Assembly: GCF_014644435.1 (NCBI RefSeq)
Contig: NZ_BMKR01000007.1
Location: forward strand, 62,001-126,000
DNA: 64,000 bases
Origin: Paenibacillus albidus
GTDB taxonomy: Bacteria > Bacillota > Bacilli > Paenibacillales > Paenibacillaceae
Direction of reading: 5' to 3'
Shown here in pieces: positions 18,034-27,267 of the stretch. Below the pieces are notes generated by a model that saw only the letters and a program-made list of their open reading frames with translations, was not told the origin of the DNA and ran no database searches. The stretch's first letter is position 1. Every line of letters begins with the position of its first letter. The position numbers and the translations under genes are program-made.

Positions 18034-18396
18034 ATGGTAACAAGAGTGACAACAGCCTTCAGCTATTCATCCGCAGTTGAAGTAGGAGATTACGTGTTTA
18101 TCGGTTTTCACAGGGGATTTGGGGAAAGTTTGACAGAGCAAATACATAGTGCCTTTAATCATTTGCAGGATACTCTTCAGCAGCTTGGTGCCTCTCTGGA
18201 GCAGGTCGTTAAGATAAACGTTCAACTCAAGAATATCGGTGATTTACCTGAAATGGAACAGGTGTTTGCGGATTATTTCACTGACGGCGAGTTTCCGGCA
18301 AGAATGATCTCCACAACGGAATTTATAGATAGAAATTGCCTTTTAATGATAGACGGAGTGGCCTATCATCCACGCTCCCGTATACATAAAGCTTGA
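18034..18396 (+). CDS. RidA/YjgF-family protein
   Basis: Member of the Rid family of trimeric enamine/imine deaminases that clear reactive PLP-enzyme intermediates. The 120-aa protein has SSAVEVGDYVFIG, LQDTLQQLGASLEQVVKINVQLKNIGD and a C-terminal DRNCLLMIDGVAYHP. In canonical RidA a conserved Arg in the R-x-x-V-x-V segment binds the substrate carboxylate; here FPARMISTTEF keeps that Arg. The subfamily, and so the exact substrate, is unclear. GGAG SD, own promoter, flanked by minus-strand genes. Confidence 0.85.
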   Translation: MVTRVTTAFSYSSAVEVGDYVFIGFHRGFGESLTEQIHSAFNHLQDTLQQLGASLEQVVKINVQLKNIGDLPEMEQVFADYFTDGEFPARMISTTEFIDRNCLLMIDGVAYHPRSRIHKA

Positions 18397-18612
18397 TAAA
18401 TGGAACTGTCCCATAAGCCATGAAAGGGCTGCTGGACATCCCCATTTTTGATTTTGCTGTAGGCAACTGGGAAGCACTTTAAGTGGACATTTTCTGAAAC
18501 AAGCTGAGAATAACCCATAACGAAAGAGCAGCGATTCTCCGGGCTACGGGAGATTCGCTGCTCTGCTTCAACAAGATCCATGTATCAGATCAGTGATACC
18601 GATTATACATTC
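18397..18612. repeat. intergenic segment ending in a large hairpin; possible dispersed repeat
   Basis: No convincing gene. At 18525-18564 a 16-bp near-perfect inverted repeat (AGAGCAGCGATTCTCC and its complement, one mismatch) can act as a terminator for the minus-strand lipoprotein gene. Its core is shared with the hairpin at 32834-32871, so it may be a genomic repeat element. Confidence 0.45.
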
Positions 18613-19365
18613 CTAGGAGCCGGGAGGCTGTGGAACGGGCTGGCCATTGACCCAAAGATAAGGCAAGGATTTTACGGGAACATAATAAGAAGCCTGCTCC
18701 AGATCCAGCCGCAAATCCTCATTTTCCTGGTGTTCCCCCCCATTTTTATCAATGACCGCCATAATATCAAAGACGTAATCAACATACACATTGCCTTTTT
18801 GATCCATAATGAACTCAAGGGGCTGGCCCGAATACACGCTGTTAAGCGTAATAGAATCTGTACCCGCCTCTTTGGCATCAATGGTGTACAACCCCGGGTA
18901 TAACTCTTCTTTCGCCGGAAGCTCCCCGCCATGCGCTGATTTATAGCGATTGACCTGACGCTGAACATCATTTACCTTCTGGACGGTAATTAAGTCCATC
19001 ACCTTTACGGAAGGATCTGTCTCTTCATCCAGGATCAGGAAATAGGCGCTGCCGCCCTTCTCAAAAGCTGTGGCCGGGAGATCATCCAGATATCCTTGTT
19101 CTTGCAGTTTGTTAAGATCTATCCGGAACTTCTCATATCGCGGTGTCGTTTCATCGGCGTTAAGAATCGGGAGCAGTCCTTCTTCTTGCTGATAATCATC
19201 CACAGCGGCCTGGATCCGCTTTACACTTTCGCGGTAGTTCACTCCTGATTGCTGCGCTTCTCCCTGATACATGCAGCCTGTCAGGCTGATAACCAGCGGC
19301 AGGAGCACGGACAGCTGCAGCCAGAACGGCATGCGCTGCTTGAACTCACGCCTTATGTATTTCAC
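18613..19365 (-). CDS. YphF-like lipoprotein
   Basis: Predicted lipoprotein of 250 aa: a basic N terminus, a hydrophobic core, and the lipobox LTGC with the acylated Cys near residue 31. The mature part contains VQKVNDVQRQVNRYKSAHG and repeated YDVF/YVDYVFDI-type segments. Function unknown. It resembles Bacillus YphF in size, lipobox and location between spoIVA and gpsA. GTG start with GGGGGGAG 10 nt upstream. Confidence 0.8.
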   Translation of the reverse strand: MKYIRREFKQRMPFWLQLSVLLPLVISLTGCMYQGEAQQSGVNYRESVKRIQAAVDDYQQEEGLLPILNADETTPRYEKFRIDLNKLQEQGYLDDLPATAFEKGGSAYFLILDEETDPSVKVMDLITVQKVNDVQRQVNRYKSAHGGELPAKEELYPGLYTIDAKEAGTDSITLNSVYSGQPLEFIMDQKGNVYVDYVFDIMAVIDKNGGEHQENEDLRLDLEQASYYVPVKSLPYLWVNGQPVPQPPGS

Positions 19366-19401
19366 GAATTCATTCTCCCCCCTCTGGTCTGATTAAGAAT
19401 A

Positions 19402-19770
19402 CTACCACAACTCCTCTTCTTCTCCACGGCGTGCTGCTTCAAGCTTGCGGCGCACGGCTGCCTTGAGCGGGTCTTCAGGCACCTGTACGTTCACATCATC
19501 CCATACAGCAGCCTGACAGGCGAGCCGGACACCTTCGTCCAGTGCACTTCCCAGCTTGCGCCGTTCAATGTCACCCGGGGGCCTCACACCGGCAGCATCG
19601 GCCGCAGACAGCTTCACTTTGCACATCAGGCAGCCGGCTTTGCCTCCGCAGCGGGTCGTAATCGTTACCCCTGCTTTGCGGGCAGCCTCAAGTAAAGATA
19701 CCCCCCGCGGCACCACGGCCTTTCGCCCAGTCGGCTCAAATACTACTGTCAATCCTTGCTGCGGTTTCAT
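19402..19770 (-). CDS. 2Fe-2S ferredoxin
   Basis: Plant-type 2Fe-2S ferredoxin of 122 aa, an electron carrier. The cluster ligands are visible as RCGGKAGCLMCKV (C-x5-C-x2-C) plus a later Cys in VRLACQA. Start ATG 19770 with GGAAG upstream. The upstream gene overlaps its start by 35 bp. The redox partner is not evident from the neighbours. Confidence 0.9.
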   Translation of the reverse strand: MKPQQGLTVVFEPTGRKAVVPRGVSLLEAARKAGVTITTRCGGKAGCLMCKVKLSAADAAGVRPPGDIERRKLGSALDEGVRLACQAAVWDDVNVQVPEDPLKAAVRRKLEAARRGEEEELW

Positions 19771-20422
19771 GATCGACTTCCTTCCTTCTATGCCAAACGC
19801 CGGGTGGAGACAGATAGAGCAAGTCTTCCAGACGCTGAATGTGGGTAGCCTCCCAGGTGTTGTACTGCATAAGCTCACACAGGAGCGGCAGGTGCAGCGG
19901 CAGTTCTCTGCTCATCACGTCTACGAGCTGATCATATCGATCTGAACGGCCACGCAGCATATTGAATACAAGCTCATGGGCTAGCGGCATCAGCCGCACA
20001 GGTCCACAGCCGAAATAATCCTGCAGTGGGGCATGTTGCATCAACCGCTCAACCTCCACGATATACTTCGATAATCCGGAGGAGATCTGAAAGCCGCACA
20101 CAAGCTCCACTGCAACCCCCTGAACCCTGTAGTGGCTGCGCAGAGAGTAACACCCCTTGCTCCAGTCAGCAGCAGGCTCACCTACTGCATATGCGCTTAG
20201 CGCACCATGCAGATGTTCCGCAGCTGCCAGATCAGCGTACAAGTCGATATCGCGCGGAGGCGAGCTTAACGGCACGTTGTGCAGCAGCAGACCGCTGCTG
20301 CCACCCAGCATCCATATAGGCGGATTCTTTTCCTTTGAGAAGCTTAACAGCTCTGCTACGCTAAGCAGCGCAGCCAGCAGGCCGAGGGACATCCCCGCAT
20401 CTGCCATATCGTCACGCCCCAT
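19736..20422 (-). CDS. nucleotidyltransferase-like protein
   Basis: Not firmly recognised. The 228-aa protein has a GGSSGLLLHNV segment followed by PPRDIDLYADL, the G-S-x(n)-D-x-D arrangement of the nucleotidyltransferase superfamily (as in AbiEii-like or MNT-type enzymes), and a later VELVCGF that could give the third acidic residue. No antitoxin-like partner is adjacent, so a toxin role is not supported. The start is ambiguous (ATG 20422, 20407 or 20392). It overlaps the ferredoxin gene. Confidence 0.7.
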   Translation of the reverse strand: MGRDDMADAGMSLGLLAALLSVAELLSFSKEKNPPIWMLGGSSGLLLHNVPLSSPPRDIDLYADLAAAEHLHGALSAYAVGEPAADWSKGCYSLRSHYRVQGVAVELVCGFQISSGLSKYIVEVERLMQHAPLQDYFGCGPVRLMPLAHELVFNMLRGRSDRYDQLVDVMSRELPLHLPLLCELMQYNTWEATHIQRLEDLLYLSPPGVWHRRKEVDHETAARIDSSI

Positions 20423-20519
20423 TCCTGTACAATCTCAAGCCCTAATGCATGATTACTATCGGCTGTCGAAACCACAGATGTCGGTATAACGTATTTGCTG
20501 CCTCAATAGATGTAAATGC

Positions 20520-20699
20520 TTACATAATGGAAGCGACTCCGCCCAGAAGCCCGATCAGCATGATGACAAAAGCAACCACGGACAGCAAGGCCCGAAGCAG
20601 GCCCTTGGTCTTGCTGCGGGCAAAAGTAATCAGGAATACGGATAATCCCATCACCAGAATCGCAATCAGGGACAACCACATTTTTGTCATCGGATCCAT
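20520..20699 (-). CDS. DUF2768 small membrane protein (YphE-like)
   Basis: About 59 aa with two hydrophobic segments (MWLSLIAILVMGLSVFLITF and LLSVVAFVIMLIGLLGGVAS) separated by a basic loop (ARSKTKG). Size, topology and location near gpsA match Bacillus YphE (DUF2768), a sporulation-associated protein of unknown function. ATG 20699 or 20690; a TTG at 20708 is also possible. Confidence 0.75.
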   Translation of the reverse strand: MDPMTKMWLSLIAILVMGLSVFLITFARSKTKGLLRALLSVVAFVIMLIGLLGGVASIM

Positions 20700-20770
20700 C
20701 GCCCTCAAGTTCCCCCATTCAGCTGCAAATTATAGGATCTATTATAACATGAACATGCTGCGTTATCCGC

Positions 20771-20824
20771 AAAAAAAGAGTAAAAGCCTGCGGGGTTCCA
20801 AAACGGCTCCGCTTCTTTTACTCT
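20771..20824 (-). terminator. terminator after spoVIF
   Basis: Minus strand: outer arms AGAGTAAAAG / CTTTTACTCT with a GC-rich interior, followed by TTTTTTT, directly downstream of the spoVIF stop. Confidence 0.9.
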
Positions 20825-20844
20825 GGTTCCAGCACTGGCAACAG

Positions 20845-21120
20845 TTATTTTTTAAGTATCATTTTCATCAGAGACTCCATCGTACCGGAAGTCGCACCGC
20901 CTTTTTTCACAGCGTTGACGATGTCCTGAATCGTTGCTTCGCTAACCGGTACTTTGGCCATTGATGACACCTGCTTGATTAACTGGCGGAGCTGGGCTTC
21001 ATTCTGCGTCGTCCCTGGCTTAACTGTACTGGCCAGCTTTTTGACGGCACCTTCCGTAATGTTTTTGCCCGTCTTCTTGTTGATGGCGTTCAAGGCATCC
21101 TTGGAAAAATTCTTGCTCAC
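20845..21120 (-). CDS. spoVIF: stage VI sporulation protein F
   Basis: Small coat-assembly protein acting late in spore development. The 91-aa sequence has the family pattern SKDALNAINKKTGKNITEGAVKKLAS and LRQLIKQVSSMAKVPVSEATI, ending in SLMKMILKK. GTG start with GGAGGGATG upstream. Followed by a strong terminator. Confidence 0.88.
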   Translation of the reverse strand: MSKNFSKDALNAINKKTGKNITEGAVKKLASTVKPGTTQNEAQLRQLIKQVSSMAKVPVSEATIQDIVNAVKKGGATSGTMESLMKMILKK

Positions 21121-21187
21121 TTTTCATCCCTCCTCCGTCAATCCCCAAGATCAGCATATGAGGATTTCAGGCAAAAGGTGAACAGGA

Positions 21188-22228
21188 TCAGGAGTGCCAC
21201 TGCTCCCACGTTTCCTGCGAGATCGTCTCCATTTCCGTCTTGCGGTCCCGTCCCATCAGAGCCTCTACTGCTGCCAGCGGAGTTCTTCCCTTGAACAGCA
21301 CATGATAAATTTGATCGGTAATCGGCATCTGTACGCCCAGCTTGAGAGAAATGGCGTATGCCGCTTCCGTAGTACGGATCCCTTCAACAACCATTCCCAT
21401 GGAATCCAGCACCTCAGGCAGCGGTTTGCCTTGACCCAGCAGAGAGCCTGCGCGCCAATTACGGCTGTGCTGGCTGGTTGCGGTAACAACCAAGTCGCCA
21501 ATTCCTGCTAGTCCGGAGAAGGTCAACGGGTTCGCCCCAAGTTCGACACCGACCCGGGAGATCTCAGCCAGTCCCCTTGTGAGCAGCGCTGCTTTGGCAT
21601 TGTCCCCGAATCCAAGACCATCAGAGAGACCCGCACCGAGAGCGATAATATTCTTTAACGCCCCCGCCAGCTCGACACCGAGCAAGTCACGGTTCGTGTA
21701 GACACGAAAATCATTGTTAATGAACAACTCCTGCACCGCAGCAGCACGTTTGTCATCCGGCGAAGCCACAACGACCGTTGTCGGGCAGCGGCGCACCACT
21801 TCCTCGGCATGGCTGGGTCCGGAGAGCACTACAATCTGACCTTCGCTGCAGCCGAGTTCCTCGGAGATCACGGTGGACATCCGCTTCATGCTCTCTGTCT
21901 CAAAACCTTTGGTGGCGTGAACACAAAGCATATCTTCTTTCCAGAACGGCTTCATGCTGTGTGCTACCTGGCGCATGCCTGAGGATGGCGCAACAATTAC
22001 GGCCGCTTTGCTGCCTGTGAGCGCGGTCTCCATATCAGTCGTAGCCGTAATATTGGCAGGGAGGGTAATACCCGGCAAATACTGCTGGTTTGTGTGTAAA
22101 GTATTGATTTCTTCCGCCTGATCCGCGTTGCGTGTCCACAGATAAACCTGCGGGTGATTGGCTGCCAGCACACTGGCCAGTGCAGTCCCCCAACTGCCCG
22201 CAACAAGCACGGTAACTTTATCAGACAA
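21188..22228 (-). CDS. gpsA: glycerol-3-phosphate dehydrogenase [NAD(P)+]
   Basis: Reduces dihydroxyacetone phosphate to sn-glycerol-3-phosphate for phospholipid synthesis, together with the neighbouring PlsY. The N terminus reads SDKVTVLVAGSWGTALA, followed by VIVAPSSGMRQVA, HATKGFE, GPSHAEEV and the catalytic Lys region GALKNIIALGAGLSDGLG. TTG 22228 is chosen: GGAGGG lies 7 nt upstream. The first Gly of the GxGxxG dinucleotide motif is replaced by Val (VAGSWG). Confidence 0.95.
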   Translation of the reverse strand: MSDKVTVLVAGSWGTALASVLAANHPQVYLWTRNADQAEEINTLHTNQQYLPGITLPANITATTDMETALTGSKAAVIVAPSSGMRQVAHSMKPFWKEDMLCVHATKGFETESMKRMSTVISEELGCSEGQIVVLSGPSHAEEVVRRCPTTVVVASPDDKRAAAVQELFINNDFRVYTNRDLLGVELAGALKNIIALGAGLSDGLGFGDNAKAALLTRGLAEISRVGVELGANPLTFSGLAGIGDLVVTATSQHSRNWRAGSLLGQGKPLPEVLDSMGMVVEGIRTTEAAYAISLKLGVQMPITDQIYHVLFKGRTPLAAVEALMGRDRKTEMETISQETWEQWHS

Positions 22229-22838
22229 CACGGTTCCCTCCTTTAGCTTTGGAGCCGATCTTGTTCTCCCGGCCTTGAACAATCTTCACGATATTGGTCC
22301 GATGCCGCCAGAACGCAAAGATGGCGATAATGATGCTGGTCCAGAGCACAGGCCCTGCAAAATCGGTGAACAGCAGAAATACAGGTGTCAAAGCTACAAA
22401 AATCAGGGAACCCAGCGATACATAACGGGTAATAAAGATCGAGCCGATAGCGAGGATTCCGGCAAGCAGCGCAGGATATAACGCAAGCGTAGCCATAACG
22501 CCGATCGTTGTAGCAATGCCTTTCCCGCCACGGAAATGAAAATAGAGCGGCCAGTTATGTCCAACAATCGCAGCGATTCCGCAGGATACCGCTATCCAGG
22601 AATCCCAGCCCCCTGCCCAGGTTCCCAGCCAAACTGCACCGATCCCTTTTAGAACATCAAGCAGCAATACCAGTATGGCGGGACCTTTTCCCAGCACACG
22701 CAGCGTATTGGTAGCCCCTGCATTTCCACTTCCGTGTTGACGAATGTCGATCCCCTTCAGCAGCTTGGCAAACAGCACACTAAAGCTGACCGAGCCAAGC
22801 AAATAGCTTACAACGATAACCAGAATATCTAACGCCAC
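22221..22838 (-). CDS. plsY: glycerol-3-phosphate acyltransferase (acyl-phosphate dependent)
   Basis: Integral membrane enzyme transferring acyl groups from acyl-phosphate to glycerol-3-phosphate, the first step of phospholipid synthesis. The 205-aa protein has about 5 membrane helices and the conserved GSGNAGATNTLRVLG, KGIGAVWLG and FHFRGGKGIAT loops. GTG start after GGGAGAAACAGT. It overlaps gpsA, which supplies its substrate. Confidence 0.96.
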   Translation of the reverse strand: MALDILVIVVSYLLGSVSFSVLFAKLLKGIDIRQHGSGNAGATNTLRVLGKGPAILVLLLDVLKGIGAVWLGTWAGGWDSWIAVSCGIAAIVGHNWPLYFHFRGGKGIATTIGVMATLALYPALLAGILAIGSIFITRYVSLGSLIFVALTPVFLLFTDFAGPVLWTSIIIAIFAFWRHRTNIVKIVQGRENKIGSKAKGGNRVV

Positions 22839-22850
22839 ACTGTTTCTCCC

Positions 22851-24176
22851 CTAACCTTCGTTTTCGGATTTGCGCCGTGTAAAGAGACGGATGGGTGTCC
22901 CCTCAAAATTAAATGCCGCCCGGATTTTGTTCTCCAGGTACCGCTCATAAGAGAAGTGCATCAACGAAGGGTCATTTACAAACACAACGATGGTCGGCGG
23001 CTTCACAGCAACCTGAGTTACATAGTTGATGCGCAGACGGCGTCCTTTATCCGTAGGTGGAGGGTTGATGGCAATGGCATCCGAAACAACATCATTGATG
23101 AGATGTGTTGTGATCCGCAAGGCGTGCTGCTGAGAGACATGCTGCACAACCGGAAGCAGCTTTTGCAGACGTTGTTTGGTCAGCGCGGACAGAAAAACAA
23201 TTGGCGCATAGCTCATAAACAAGAAATGGTCACGGATCTTTGTCTCGAAGTTCTGCATGGTCTTGTCATCTTTCTCAACAACATCCCACTTGTTCACCAC
23301 AAAGATAGAAGCCTTGCCCGCTTCATGCGCATAACCGGCAATATGCTTATCCTGATCAATGATCCCTTCTTCACCGTTAATGACTACGAGAACCACATCA
23401 GCCCGTTCAATGGCGCGCATTGCCCGCATAACACTGTATTTCTCAATGTTCTCATACACTTTGCCGCGTTTGCGCATTCCGGCCGTATCAATCAGAACAT
23501 AACGTTGTCCATCCCGCTCAAAAGGGGTATCAATCGCATCACGGGTCGTCCCTGCCACCTCACTTACAATAACCCGTTCTTCCCCAAGGATGGCATTTAC
23601 CAAGGAGGATTTACCCACATTCGGCCGGCCGATCAGGGCCACACGAATAACATCTTCATCATATTCATCGTCGGTCAGCTCCGGCAGACGTTCGGTTACC
23701 GCGTCCAGCAAATCGCCTAGTCCAGTACCGTGACTTCCGGAAATCCCGATCGGATCGCCGAATCCGAGACTGTAGAATTCGTAAATATCATCGGCACGTT
23801 TCATATTGTCTACTTTGTTGATCGCCAGGACAATGGGTTTGCCTGAACGGAACAGAATCTGCGCCACCTCTTCATCGGAACTCGTCAATCCGGCTTTGGC
23901 TTCACACATAAATACAATGACATCTGCCTCTTCAATCGCCAGCTCCGCCTGAACACGGATAGACTTCAGAATAGCATCATCACCGTCAATTTCGATCCCT
24001 CCGGTGTCAATAACACTGAAGGACTTGCCGTTCCAATCTGAAATTCCATAAATCCGGTCACGTGTAATCCCCGGCTTATCCTCTACAATAGCCAATCTAT
24101 CGCCAATCAGCCGATTAAAAATCGTCGATTTACCGACGTTAGGCCTCCCTACGATTGCCACTACGGGTCTTGCCAT
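22851..24176 (-). CDS. der: ribosome-associated GTPase Der (EngA)
   Basis: Double-GTPase factor for 50S ribosome maturation. The 441-aa protein has two G domains ([11 protein letters not shown] near residue 9 and [11 protein letters not shown] near residue 184, each with DTAG/DTGG and NKxD motifs) and a C-terminal KH-like domain. ATG 24176 has AGGAGG 7 nt upstream; the longer frame is rejected. Upstream of plsY-gpsA as in Bacillus. Confidence 0.97.
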   Translation of the reverse strand: MARPVVAIVGRPNVGKSTIFNRLIGDRLAIVEDKPGITRDRIYGISDWNGKSFSVIDTGGIEIDGDDAILKSIRVQAELAIEEADVIVFMCEAKAGLTSSDEEVAQILFRSGKPIVLAINKVDNMKRADDIYEFYSLGFGDPIGISGSHGTGLGDLLDAVTERLPELTDDEYDEDVIRVALIGRPNVGKSSLVNAILGEERVIVSEVAGTTRDAIDTPFERDGQRYVLIDTAGMRKRGKVYENIEKYSVMRAMRAIERADVVLVVINGEEGIIDQDKHIAGYAHEAGKASIFVVNKWDVVEKDDKTMQNFETKIRDHFLFMSYAPIVFLSALTKQRLQKLLPVVQHVSQQHALRITTHLINDVVSDAIAINPPPTDKGRRLRINYVTQVAVKPPTIVVFVNDPSLMHFSYERYLENKIRAAFNFEGTPIRLFTRRKSENEG

Positions 24177-24251
24177 TTCCATTCCTCCTGTCTTCCTTAC
24201 GTTTCTCATCATAGCAAAAAACAATACAATTGGCTAACACAGTGAAAACAC

Positions 24252-24286
24252 AATCGGCGAACCCCCGTATTGAGGGTTCGCCGATT
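24252..24286 (-). terminator. terminator after the S1-like gene
   Basis: Perfect 13-bp stem AATCGGCGAACCC / GGGTTCGCCGATT with a 9-nt loop; on the minus strand it is followed by GTGTTTTC. Separates the rpsA-like gene from der. Confidence 0.8.
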
Positions 24287-24313
24287 ACTTTACCCGGTAT
24301 GTTTAATCAGGGA

Positions 24314-25636
24314 TTAGTTGTTACCCTTGAATTTGTCCAGCTTGTCGCCAAAACGTTCAGCAAGTGTAAAGCTAAGTCCTTCATTGCTAAGCGAGACATT
24401 AGGGTTGTTCAGCACTTCTTTAGGCGCTCTGTCTCTGCTGTTGCTGCGTTCAGGTCTGGCCGAAGGAGCCGGAGCTTCTTCTGTTTCTTTAATGCTCAGG
24501 CTGACACGTTTCTCGGACGGGTTGAAATCAAGCACTTTGACTTGAACCTCTTGTCCTTCTTTAAGCACTTCATGCGGAGTACCGATGTGCTTGTGGGAAA
24601 TTTGCGAAATGTGTACAAGACCTTCAACACCAGGCAACAATTCAACGAACGCACCGAAGTTCACAAGGCGTTTAACTACGCCTGTAACTACATCGCCAAT
24701 GTTGATTTGACCGGAAGCGGAATCCCAAGGTCCTGGAGCAGCAGCCTTGATGCTCAGGCTGATTTTTCCTTTTTCAGGGTCAACCTTAAGTACTTTAACG
24801 CGAACTTTATCTCCTTCGGAGACAACATCGGAAGGTTTCTCTACGTGGTTCCAAGCAATCTCGGACACGTGAACCAGACCATCAACTCCGCCGACATCAA
24901 CAAATGCGCCGAATTGGGTAAGGCGTTGAACAGTACCTTCGATGATTTGGCCTTCGGACAGCTCAGCCATAATCTTCAGCTTGTTGGCTTCAAATTCTTC
25001 CTCCAGCACTTCTTTGGCGGAAAGAATAACCTTGCTGTTCTCGCGGTCAAGTTCTTTGACTTTGACGCGCAGCGTACGGCCTTTGTAATCACTGAAATCT
25101 TCTACGAAGTGACGTTCCACCATGGAAGCCGGAATGAATCCGCGTGCGCCGACATCGGCTACAAGTCCGCCTTTGACAACGTCAGCCACAGTAACTTCGA
25201 AAGCTTCCTGCGAAGCAAAATACTTCTCAAGATCTTCCCATGATTTCTCGCTGTCAACCGCACGTTTGGAAAGCACCAGGCTTTCTTTGTTGTCGTTGAT
25301 GCTGACAACTTTACATTCTACTTCCTGTCCAACCTCTACCGCTGCTGCGGCGTTGTCCAGTTGTACGGAGGACAATTCGCGGATCGGAATCACACCGTCG
25401 TATTTATATCCAATGCTTACATAAGCTTGGTTATCTTCAATTTTGACGATTGTTCCTTTCACGGTATCGCCTTTTTTCAGAGAAATGATCTCCAAGTCCT
25501 CTTGGTTAGTCACTTCTTCTTCGTTAGCGGCAACGGTTTCTGCTGCTGTGCCCTGTTCTTCTGTCACAGCGGACTCCACAGTTTCGTTGTTCTGAGCGTT
25601 ATCCGCAGCTTCCTGATTTCTAGTTTCTTCAGACAT
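24314..25636 (-). CDS. rpsA: 30S ribosomal protein S1 homologue
   Basis: RNA-binding S1-domain protein, the Bacillus YpfD type. The 440-aa protein has an acidic, low-complexity N-terminal extension of about 45 residues, then four S1 domains recognisable by G-x-I/V-x(n)-G-A-F-V-D/E (for example EGTVQRLTQFGAFVDVGGVDGLVHVS and VTGVVKRLVNFGAFVELLPG are two cores). Firmicute S1 homologues are shorter than the six-domain E. coli protein, and their role in translation initiation is debated. Located between cmk-plsC and der. Confidence 0.93.
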   Translation of the reverse strand: MSEETRNQEAADNAQNNETVESAVTEEQGTAAETVAANEEEVTNQEDLEIISLKKGDTVKGTIVKIEDNQAYVSIGYKYDGVIPIRELSSVQLDNAAAAVEVGQEVECKVVSINDNKESLVLSKRAVDSEKSWEDLEKYFASQEAFEVTVADVVKGGLVADVGARGFIPASMVERHFVEDFSDYKGRTLRVKVKELDRENSKVILSAKEVLEEEFEANKLKIMAELSEGQIIEGTVQRLTQFGAFVDVGGVDGLVHVSEIAWNHVEKPSDVVSEGDKVRVKVLKVDPEKGKISLSIKAAAPGPWDSASGQINIGDVVTGVVKRLVNFGAFVELLPGVEGLVHISQISHKHIGTPHEVLKEGQEVQVKVLDFNPSEKRVSLSIKETEEAPAPSARPERSNSRDRAPKEVLNNPNVSLSNEGLSFTLAERFGDKLDKFKGNN

Positions 25637-25747
25637 GTGATTACCCTCCTCGATTCAAAACCCCATTTATTTAAACCCGCGTAGAGCGGAGTTCAAAACA
25701 ATCATTACTGCAAATTATACCATCACTGTATCAGAGATAGTATGTTC

Positions 25748-25774
25748 CAAAAAATAGCGGCTATGCCGTTATTT
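25748..25774 (-). terminator. terminator after plsC
   Basis: Minus strand AAATAACGGC-ATA-GCCGCTATTT then TTT; one A-C mismatch in the stem. Lies 20 bp after the plsC stop. Confidence 0.75.
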
Positions 25775-25794
25775 CAAGAACAATGGTTCCAAGC

Positions 25795-26382
25795 TTAATT
25801 AAGTGTTGGCTTGCCGGTCCTTCTCATCTCGTGAATGCGTTCCATAATCAGGTCAGTCACCGCTTCCAGAGATTCGGTACCCGCTCCTTCGAATGAACTG
25901 AGATCGATGGGAGCCCCATAGATGACTGTCATCCGCCGAAAAGGCTTGTAGGAACCGACAATGGCAGCCGGTACAACAGCTGCACCGCTGCGAAGCGCAA
26001 AGCTTGCAGCACCCTTCTTGGCCGATCCTGCATCAGAGTTCCGTGTTCCTTCCGGAAAGATCCCCATGATGTGGCCGCCGCGAAGTGTATTAAGGGCCGT
26101 TTTAATGGATTCTTTGCTTACGCCTCCACGCTTGACAGGAAAGGCACCCACTTTGGTAATGAGCCAGCCGAGTCCCGGAATAGCAAACAGTTCCGCCTTG
26201 GCCATATATCTGACCTGGCGCTTCAGCTTGATCCCAATGGTCATGGGATCAAACAGACTGATGTGATTGGCGCAAAGCAGCACCCCGCCTTCCTCCGGCA
26301 CATTCTCTTTCCCGACAATCTTAAGAGGGAAAAGAATGGCGTAAATCAAGCGAAGCAATCCTCGGCAAATAACATAAATCAT
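25795..26382 (-). CDS. plsC: 1-acyl-sn-glycerol-3-phosphate acyltransferase
   Basis: Second acylation of phosphatidate synthesis, at the membrane. The 195-aa protein has the NHISLFD acyltransferase motif (HxxxxD), the FPEGTRN glycerol-phosphate motif and VVPAAIVGSYKPF. The ATG at 26382 overlaps the cmk stop in an ATGA-like junction; the longer frame starts inside cmk. cmk-plsC-rpsA order matches Bacillus. Confidence 0.94.
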   Translation of the reverse strand: MIYVICRGLLRLIYAILFPLKIVGKENVPEEGGVLLCANHISLFDPMTIGIKLKRQVRYMAKAELFAIPGLGWLITKVGAFPVKRGGVSKESIKTALNTLRGGHIMGIFPEGTRNSDAGSAKKGAASFALRSGAAVVPAAIVGSYKPFRRMTVIYGAPIDLSSFEGAGTESLEAVTDLIMERIHEMRRTGKPTLN

Positions 26383-27089
26383 AAATGATTTCTCTCCCCG
26401 TCCACATGAGATCTGCAATGGGACACAATGGCCTCAACAACTTGCTGAATATCCATGAAAGTCGTATCCAGAAGAATGGCATCCTCGGCACGACGCAGCG
26501 GCGAAATTTCCCGCCCTTCATCCAAGCGGTCCCGCCGGGCGATATCCTGTTCCAGCTGCTGCAAAGTCACCTGTTCCTTGCCTCTCAATTCGTTAAAACG
26601 GCGGAGAGCCCGTTCCTCCACGCTTGCTGTCATGAAGATCTTCACTTCGGCATCCGGAAGCACGGTCGTTCCGATATCACGGCCATCCATGACAACCCCT
26701 TTGCGAAGCGCCATCTGACGCTGCAAGTGGCTGAGCCTGGAACGTACACCCTCAATTCCCGAATACTGCGACACTTGGCCGCTGACCTCAAGACTGCGGA
26801 TATGCGGAGTTACGTCTTCCCCATTAATCAACACCTTCTGCAGATCTTCTCCCGGAATCAGCTCCATCACCAAATCCTGCACCTTGCGGTTCACTTGGCT
26901 CTGATCCTCGGGTGTTATGTTCTCACGAAGCATCCACCAGGTAATTGCCCGGTACATTGCTCCCGTGTCGACATAAATGTAAGACAGCTTCTGGGCTACC
27001 AATCGGGCTACAGTACTCTTGCCTGCCCCGGCAGGTCCGTCGATGGCGACGTTAATTCTGTCATTAAAATGTGTACCCTGCCTATCCAA
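26379..27089 (-). CDS. cmk: cytidylate kinase
   Basis: Phosphorylates CMP and dCMP. The P-loop is INVAIDGPAGAGKSTVARLV, followed by YVDTGAMYRAITW, MDGRDIGTTVLPDAEVKIFMTAS and the lid region RR-x(n)-RDRLDEGREISPLRRAEDA. A TTG at 27089 with AGGAGG about 9 nt upstream gives 236 aa, near the family length; the longer ATG-started frame adds 18 unrelated residues containing the SD region. Confidence 0.94.
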   Translation of the reverse strand: MDRQGTHFNDRINVAIDGPAGAGKSTVARLVAQKLSYIYVDTGAMYRAITWWMLRENITPEDQSQVNRKVQDLVMELIPGEDLQKVLINGEDVTPHIRSLEVSGQVSQYSGIEGVRSRLSHLQRQMALRKGVVMDGRDIGTTVLPDAEVKIFMTASVEERALRRFNELRGKEQVTLQQLEQDIARRDRLDEGREISPLRRAEDAILLDTTFMDIQQVVEAIVSHCRSHVDGERNHL

Positions 27090-27171
27090 CGGGGCATTCC
27101 TCCTCAAACACTCTTTGCCTGCATTATCAGAAACGCAAGCCAAACCATGTTCATACTTACTGATATTATCA

Positions 27172-27194
27172 AGAAAAAAGCAGGCATTGCCTGC
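27172..27194 (-). terminator. terminator between the PilZ gene and cmk
   Basis: Minus strand GCAGGCAATGCCTGC (a perfect 6-bp stem) followed by TTTTTT. It uncouples cmk from the upstream PilZ gene. Confidence 0.8.
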
Positions 27195-27267
27195 GACGTA
27201 TAAAATTATACCACAGTTTGTACGTCAGTGCAAAACCGCACAACGTGGAAAAGTTACAAAAATCGCT

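Noticed and set aside
18366..18581. 71-codon minus-strand ORF
   Set aside because: It overlaps the end of the RidA-family gene and the large hairpin; looks like repeat-derived sequence, not a gene.
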